Assembly (NCBI GenBank): GCA_025462885.1
Contig: JAOAPN010000002.1
Location: 310,001 to 374,000 of the forward strand
Direction of reading: 5' to 3'
DNA: 64,000 nt
From: Acidobacteriaceae bacterium
GTDB lineage: Bacteria; Acidobacteriota; Terriglobia; Terriglobales; Acidobacteriaceae
The notes under the pieces are model-generated. The model made no database searches and was not told the DNA's origin. It saw nothing but the letters and a program-made list of their open reading frames with translations. Of the stretch, positions 60,636 to 64,000 are shown one piece after another. A program made the position numbers and the translations under genes. The stretch's first letter is position 1; every line of letters starts with the position of its first letter.

Positions 60636-61529
60636 CTATCGAGTCGGAACCAACAAGTCCCCCAACCCAATATTGCGTAGAAGCTCTGCTCGAACTCGAT
60701 CCGCCACTGCATTCACAATCTCCGCTCCATCCTGCGCCGGATCGATGTGGACGCGGAAGGGTCGTTTCCCGAAGGGCATATCGACAACCCGGACGATGGC
60801 AGCGGCAACCTCCGATACATCCGCATCAGCCGGTACAACCGCGTTGAAGCCCTTGAGAATGTCTTCGCTAAGGTGAGCATACGGACCCGCCTCATACTCG
60901 GCAGCGCGCGGTTTATCGTCAGGCGAACCGGCGTTGGCAAAGTGATTGGTACCGGAGGTAAACGCTCCGGGAACGACGATGGAAGTCTCGACCCCCCACC
61001 GGTTGAGTTCGGCGGCGTAGCTGATGGCAAGCGAGTCCATCGCCGCCTTGGCCGCGAAGTAAGGAGCGAGGTAGGGCGGAGTGCCGCCGCGCGTGCTGGT
61101 GCTCGAAATCCAGACCACCAGGCCGCTGCGTTGCTTCCGAAGCTGCGGCAGCGCAGCGCGGTTGACCCGCTGCGTACTGAGCACGTTGATGTCGTACAGG
61201 TGGGCAAGCTGCTCCGGTGTAAACGCTTCGGTCGGCCCAAAGACCATGTGCCCGGCGTTATGGATGACGACGTCGAGGCGATCGTTGTCCGCGACGATCG
61301 TCTGAATCGCAGCGTCGGACGACTCCTGCGACGCCACATCCAGCTCCACGGTGCGGAGATCCACGTTGTTCTCTGCGGCGTATTTCTTTACCGCTTCGAC
61401 CTGCGGCGCGTTGCGGCCGGTGGTCTCGCGCATGCTGGCATAAACGGTGTGTCCGGCGTGAGCCAGGGCGCGGGCGGCGAGGGCTCCGAAGCCACTCGAC
61501 GCTCCGGTGATGACGATGACGTTCTTCAT
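60636..61529 (-). CDS. Short-chain dehydrogenase/reductase (SDR)
   Basis: A 297-residue cytosolic NAD(P)-dependent oxidoreductase. Cofactor motif TGASSGFG, NNAG-type segment VIHNAGHMVFG, catalytic Ser in WISSTSTRGG and YxxxK in YLAPYFAAKAAMDSL. The length, with a longer C-terminal part, fits the classical SDR subgroup with broad substrate range. CAGGAG precedes ATG 61529. It lies 66 bp downstream of a second SDR gene on the same strand, and ends convergently eight bases from ftsA. Confidence 0.93.
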   Translation of the reverse strand: MKNVIVITGASSGFGALAARALAHAGHTVYASMRETTGRNAPQVEAVKKYAAENNVDLRTVELDVASQESSDAAIQTIVADNDRLDVVIHNAGHMVFGPTEAFTPEQLAHLYDINVLSTQRVNRAALPQLRKQRSGLVVWISSTSTRGGTPPYLAPYFAAKAAMDSLAISYAAELNRWGVETSIVVPGAFTSGTNHFANAGSPDDKPRAAEYEAGPYAHLSEDILKGFNAVVPADADVSEVAAAIVRVVDMPFGKRPFRVHIDPAQDGAEIVNAVADRVRAELLRNIGLGDLLVPTR

Positions 61530-61595
61530 GGTGATTCTCCTGATCGCAAGTTTGTCTTTGAAGTGGTGGTAGCTGAAGTTCAGAATCCCGAAAGA

Positions 61596-62324
61596 TCAGG
61601 CGAAGCCGCCGTTGGCGCGAAGGATCTGCGCGTTCACCCAGCTGCCATCCGGCCCGGCGAGGAAGGAGACGACAGCAGCAATATCTTCGGGCTGGCCGAG
61701 GCGTTCGAGCGGGGCCATCTTGGAGATTGCTGCGATCTGCTCCGAGCTCTTGTCGCCCAGGAAGAGCTCCGTAGCAACCGGGCCCGGAGCGACAGCATTG
61801 ACCGTGATCTTGCGGCCGCGAAGTTCATTGGCGAGGACTGGCACCAGGCCCTCAACGCCGGCCTTGGACGCGATGTAGGGCCCGTAGGTCGGGAAAGATT
61901 TGGCCAGGACGCTGCTCGAGAATGCGATGATCCGACCGCCCTCCGACACATGTTGCGCCGCCTCGCTCAACACCAGGAACGTTCCGCGCAGGTTCGTGGC
62001 GATCACCTTGTCGAAGACGTCGACATCGCCCTTGGCGATCGGGGAGAGCGGCATGATGCCGGCGTTGTTTACAACCACGTCGATCTGCCCGAAGGCTTCG
62101 AGCGTCTTGCTGAAGAGTTGCTTGACGTCCGACGCCCTGGCGACGTCGCCCTGGACTGCGATAGCTTTGCCACCGGCTGCAACGATCTCGTTGACAGTCT
62201 CATCCGCTTTGGCGGCGTTGCCTGCGAAGTTGACGACCACCTGGAAGCCGTCGGCTGCCAGACGCTGTGCGATAGAGCGGCCGATCCCGCGGGATGCTCC
62301 GGTTACGATTGCTGTCTTTGCCAT
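61596..62324 (-). CDS. Short-chain dehydrogenase/reductase (FabG-like SDR)
   Basis: A 242-residue cytosolic oxidoreductase: TGASRGIGRSIAQRL, NNAGIMPLSPIAKGD, catalytic Ser in IIAFSSSVLA and YxxxK in YGPYIASKAGVEGL. Typical classical SDR length. AAGGAG lies seven bases before ATG 62324. It is divergent from the LysR gene with a shared 97-bp gap carrying a T-N11-A-like site, the usual layout of a LysR regulator and its target. Confidence 0.94.
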   Translation of the reverse strand: MAKTAIVTGASRGIGRSIAQRLAADGFQVVVNFAGNAAKADETVNEIVAAGGKAIAVQGDVARASDVKQLFSKTLEAFGQIDVVVNNAGIMPLSPIAKGDVDVFDKVIATNLRGTFLVLSEAAQHVSEGGRIIAFSSSVLAKSFPTYGPYIASKAGVEGLVPVLANELRGRKITVNAVAPGPVATELFLGDKSSEQIAAISKMAPLERLGQPEDIAAVVSFLAGPDGSWVNAQILRANGGFA

Positions 62325-62390
62325 TGTCTTTCTCCTTGTGCGGCTCACTGGTGTGGCCGTCGATGAACTAAGATTGCGCCCTTTCCGTAT

Positions 62391-62421
62391 ATACGTCCAA
62401 TGCATAATGCTAATATGCACT
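62391..62421. promoter_or_regulatory. LysR-type regulatory site between the SDR and LysR genes
   Basis: Inverted repeat tgcat-N9-atgca (62401-62419), a T-N11-A-type LysR box, next to the palindrome gtatatac (62391-62398) in the divergent promoter gap. It overlaps a possible upstream ATG of the regulator (62407), so the start at 62422 is preferred. Confidence 0.55.
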
Positions 62422-63345
62422 ATGCGTATAACGCAATTACGACAGGCCGACCTGAATCTGCTGGTCGTCTTCACTGTCCTCGCGGAAGAACGCAACGTAT
62501 CGCGGGCTGCGACGCGCCTTCTGCTGAGCCAGCCCGCTGTCAGCCGCGCCCTGCAACGGCTCCGGGATATGTTCCACGACGACCTGCTGGTCCGCACCTC
62601 GAAGGGCTACGAGACGACTGCCCAGGGCCAGCGCCTGCTCCAGGAGCTTGAGGTCATGCTGCCGAAGCTCGACCGCCTGTTGAGCGGCTCCAGCTTCGAC
62701 CCGGCACTCGAGCAGGCTACCTTTCGCATCGCTGCCACGGACAATGCCGCCTCCGTGCTGGCCCCGGTACTGTGCCGGGATGTTTTGCCGACTGCGAAGA
62801 AGGTAATGTTTGACTTCAGCGCCTGGCGCGACGGCGTCTTCGACGATCTGGATCACGGACGGCTGGACCTCGTCCTGAACGCCGAGGACGGCTTCGTCCC
62901 ATCCCACCTTCAGGCGGAGGCGATCTATGAAGAAGACTTTGTCTGCGTGGTCGCTGCGGAGGCGGAGTACCCCCGGCGGCTGTCGCTAAAGCAATATCTG
63001 GAAGCGGAGCATGTTGGAGTCGGGATCTTCGGAGGGCGGCAGACGATCCCTGAGCGGCGCCTGGGAGCAGCAGGGCACAAGCGCCGGACCGTGATCCAGG
63101 TACCGTACTTCTCGACCGCAATCCGCAGTGTGGTGGGGACGGAGCTGATTGCGACCGTCCCCAAACGGCTGGCCATGGGGGACGCGCACCATCCCGGAAT
63201 CCGCCTGGTGAAGCCTCCACCGGAGATGACAGGGTACCGCTACATGATGATCTGGCACCCGCGGGTCAATACCGACGCCGCGCACGCCTGGCTCAGGAGC
63301 GCCATGCGGTCGGTCGGGCACGGTTTGGGGAGCCAAAAAGCCTAA
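62422..63345 (+). CDS. LysR-family transcriptional regulator
   Basis: A 307-residue regulator with the N-terminal winged HTH (LRQADLNLLVVFTVLAEERNVSRAATRLLLSQPAVSRALQRLRDMFHDDLLVRTSKGYETT) and a periplasmic-binding-protein-like effector domain. Closest in style to the group that controls dehydrogenase genes. The divergent SDR pair is the likely target. Together the three form a module placed between ftsA and ftsZ. ATG 62422 is chosen after the operator; ATG 62407 is the alternative. Confidence 0.93.
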   Translation: MRITQLRQADLNLLVVFTVLAEERNVSRAATRLLLSQPAVSRALQRLRDMFHDDLLVRTSKGYETTAQGQRLLQELEVMLPKLDRLLSGSSFDPALEQATFRIAATDNAASVLAPVLCRDVLPTAKKVMFDFSAWRDGVFDDLDHGRLDLVLNAEDGFVPSHLQAEAIYEEDFVCVVAAEAEYPRRLSLKQYLEAEHVGVGIFGGRQTIPERRLGAAGHKRRTVIQVPYFSTAIRSVVGTELIATVPKRLAMGDAHHPGIRLVKPPPEMTGYRYMMIWHPRVNTDAAHAWLRSAMRSVGHGLGSQKA

Positions 63346-63464
63346 GCGGGCGGATTGGAACGCGCGCGTGTGCCGTTTTGGAACCATGCATGGTACAGGT
63401 GGTGGAAAACGAGGGTGATGGCGGTGGCGGCCAGGGTGTAAGAATTGAGATAGAAACGTTTCAT
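63342..63464 (-). CDS. Possible 40-residue membrane peptide
   Basis: MKRFYLNSYTLAATAITLVFHHLYHAWF... on the minus strand between the LysR gene and ftsZ: a basic start, one hydrophobic stretch with several His, and a polar end. It has no clear ribosome site and overlaps the LysR stop by four bases, so it may be chance. Confidence 0.25.
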   Translation of the reverse strand: MKRFYLNSYTLAATAITLVFHHLYHAWFQNGTRARSNPPA

Positions 63465-63483
63465 TTGAGGAGTCCCTGTAGCC

Positions 63484-64000
63484 ATGTCGAATCTGCCTGA
63501 CGATCTTCGCATTCACTATCACGATGAAATGCCGCGTGGTGCGCGGATTAAGGTCATCGGCGTGGGTGGCGGCGGAAACAATGCCGTAAACCGAATGATC
63601 GCAGCGAACGTGGTTGGCGTGGAGTTCATCGCCGCCAATACCGATGTGCAGGCGCTGCAGGTCTCGAATGCTCCAGTCAAGCTGCAGCTTGGCGTCAAGC
63701 TCACCAGCGGACTGGGTGCGGGTGCGAATCCCGACGTCGGGCGGCGCGCGGCGCTCGAGGACTCCGACAAGATTATCGAGGCGCTCGAAGGGGCAGACAT
63801 GGTCTTCGTCACCGCCGGACTGGGCGGAGGCACAGGAACAGGGGCGGCCCCGGTCATCGCCAGCCTAGCGAGTGAGATGGGCGCGCTGACAGTTGCTGTT
63901 GTGACGCGGCCCTTCGCCTTTGAAGGCAAGCGACGCATGATGCAGGCTGAGCGCGGCATGCAGGAGTTGCTGGAGTCGGTCGATACAGTCATTGTGATTC
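63484..64000 (+). CDS. ftsZ: Cell-division GTPase FtsZ, 3' end outside window
   Basis: The first 172 codons of the tubulin-like GTPase that polymerises into the Z ring. Clear motifs: [31 protein letters not shown], the tubulin signature [19 protein letters not shown], and [18 protein letters not shown] lies about a dozen bases upstream of ATG 63484. It is separated from ftsA by the 2.7-kb SDR/SDR/LysR module, and so probably has a local promoter within or after the LysR gene. Confidence 0.98.
   Translation, partial: MSNLPDDLRIHYHDEMPRGARIKVIGVGGGGNNAVNRMIAANVVGVEFIAANTDVQALQVSNAPVKLQLGVKLTSGLGAGANPDVGRRAALEDSDKIIEALEGADMVFVTAGLGGGTGTGAAPVIASLASEMGALTVAVVTRPFAFEGKRRMMQAERGMQELLESVDTVIVI

Overview
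The window looks like a chromosomal segment from a GC-rich Gram-negative bacterium of the phylum Acidobacteriota, most likely class Terriglobia (the Granulicella/Terriglobus/Edaphobacter group). The clues are a very large Oar-like TonB-dependent receptor with an N-terminal carboxypeptidase-regulatory domain, many secreted proteins consisting of little more than a TonB C-terminal domain, WxxGxW-repeat secreted proteins, M13 and M1 peptidases, and abundant short palindromic intergenic repeats. This assignment is inferred from gene content; no 16S gene is present. I see no tRNA, rRNA, CRISPR array, prophage or transposase gene.

Layout. 1-6.6 kb (minus strand): methyl-cycle genes ahcY (cut by the window start) and metK, enclosing an MFS permease, a small membrane protein, Ada and a transglutaminase. 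6.7-11.2 kb (minus): the TonB-dependent receptor and a RodZ-like protein. 11.5-17.8 kb (plus): a membrane polymerase-like protein, two GT-C glycosyltransferases and a lone FtsX-type permease, which look like surface-glycan or envelope genes. 18-19 kb: a small membrane ORF behind a perfect palindrome, and a TonB-domain protein. 19.4-23.5 kb (plus): rplM-rpsI, rpsB-tsf-pyrH, with hairpin repeats in the gaps. 23.7-24.9 kb: an acyltransferase. 25.4-32.8 kb (minus): three paralogous beta-propeller lipoproteins, an M13 peptidase and an MCE/MlaD protein. 33-36.9 kb: acpS, small unknowns and an orphan LolD-type ATPase. 36.9-42.8 kb (minus): three tandem TonB-domain genes, an M1 peptidase, bestrophin + carbonic anhydrase, and a redoxin. 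42.9-49.3 kb (plus): Dabb protein, HNH nuclease, class C serine hydrolase, ArsB-like permease and a penicillin acylase.

49.6-64 kb is the division and cell wall (dcw) cluster in the order mraY-x-murD-ftsW-murG-(x)-murC-(x)-ftsQ-ftsA-(SDR,SDR,LysR)-ftsZ, with ftsZ cut by the window end. It builds lipid II (MraY, MurD, MurG, MurC), moves septal synthesis (FtsW, FtsQ) and assembles the Z ring (FtsA, FtsZ). It is unusually interrupted: a visibly AT-richer small membrane gene between mraY and murD, an opposite-strand WxxGxW gene bracketed by inverted repeats between murG and murC, and an SDR-SDR/LysR module between ftsA and ftsZ. murB and ddl are not in the stretch shown.

The most notable unexplained structure is in the intergenic DNA. 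There are two families of long imperfect palindromes (about 200 bp and about 115 bp), each with two full copies in opposite orientation, plus the inverted repeats around the WxxGxW gene. No wholly new system can be proven from sequence alone. The overlapping carbonic anhydrase-bestrophin pair, the palindrome-linked small ORF and the dcw insertions are the best leads.
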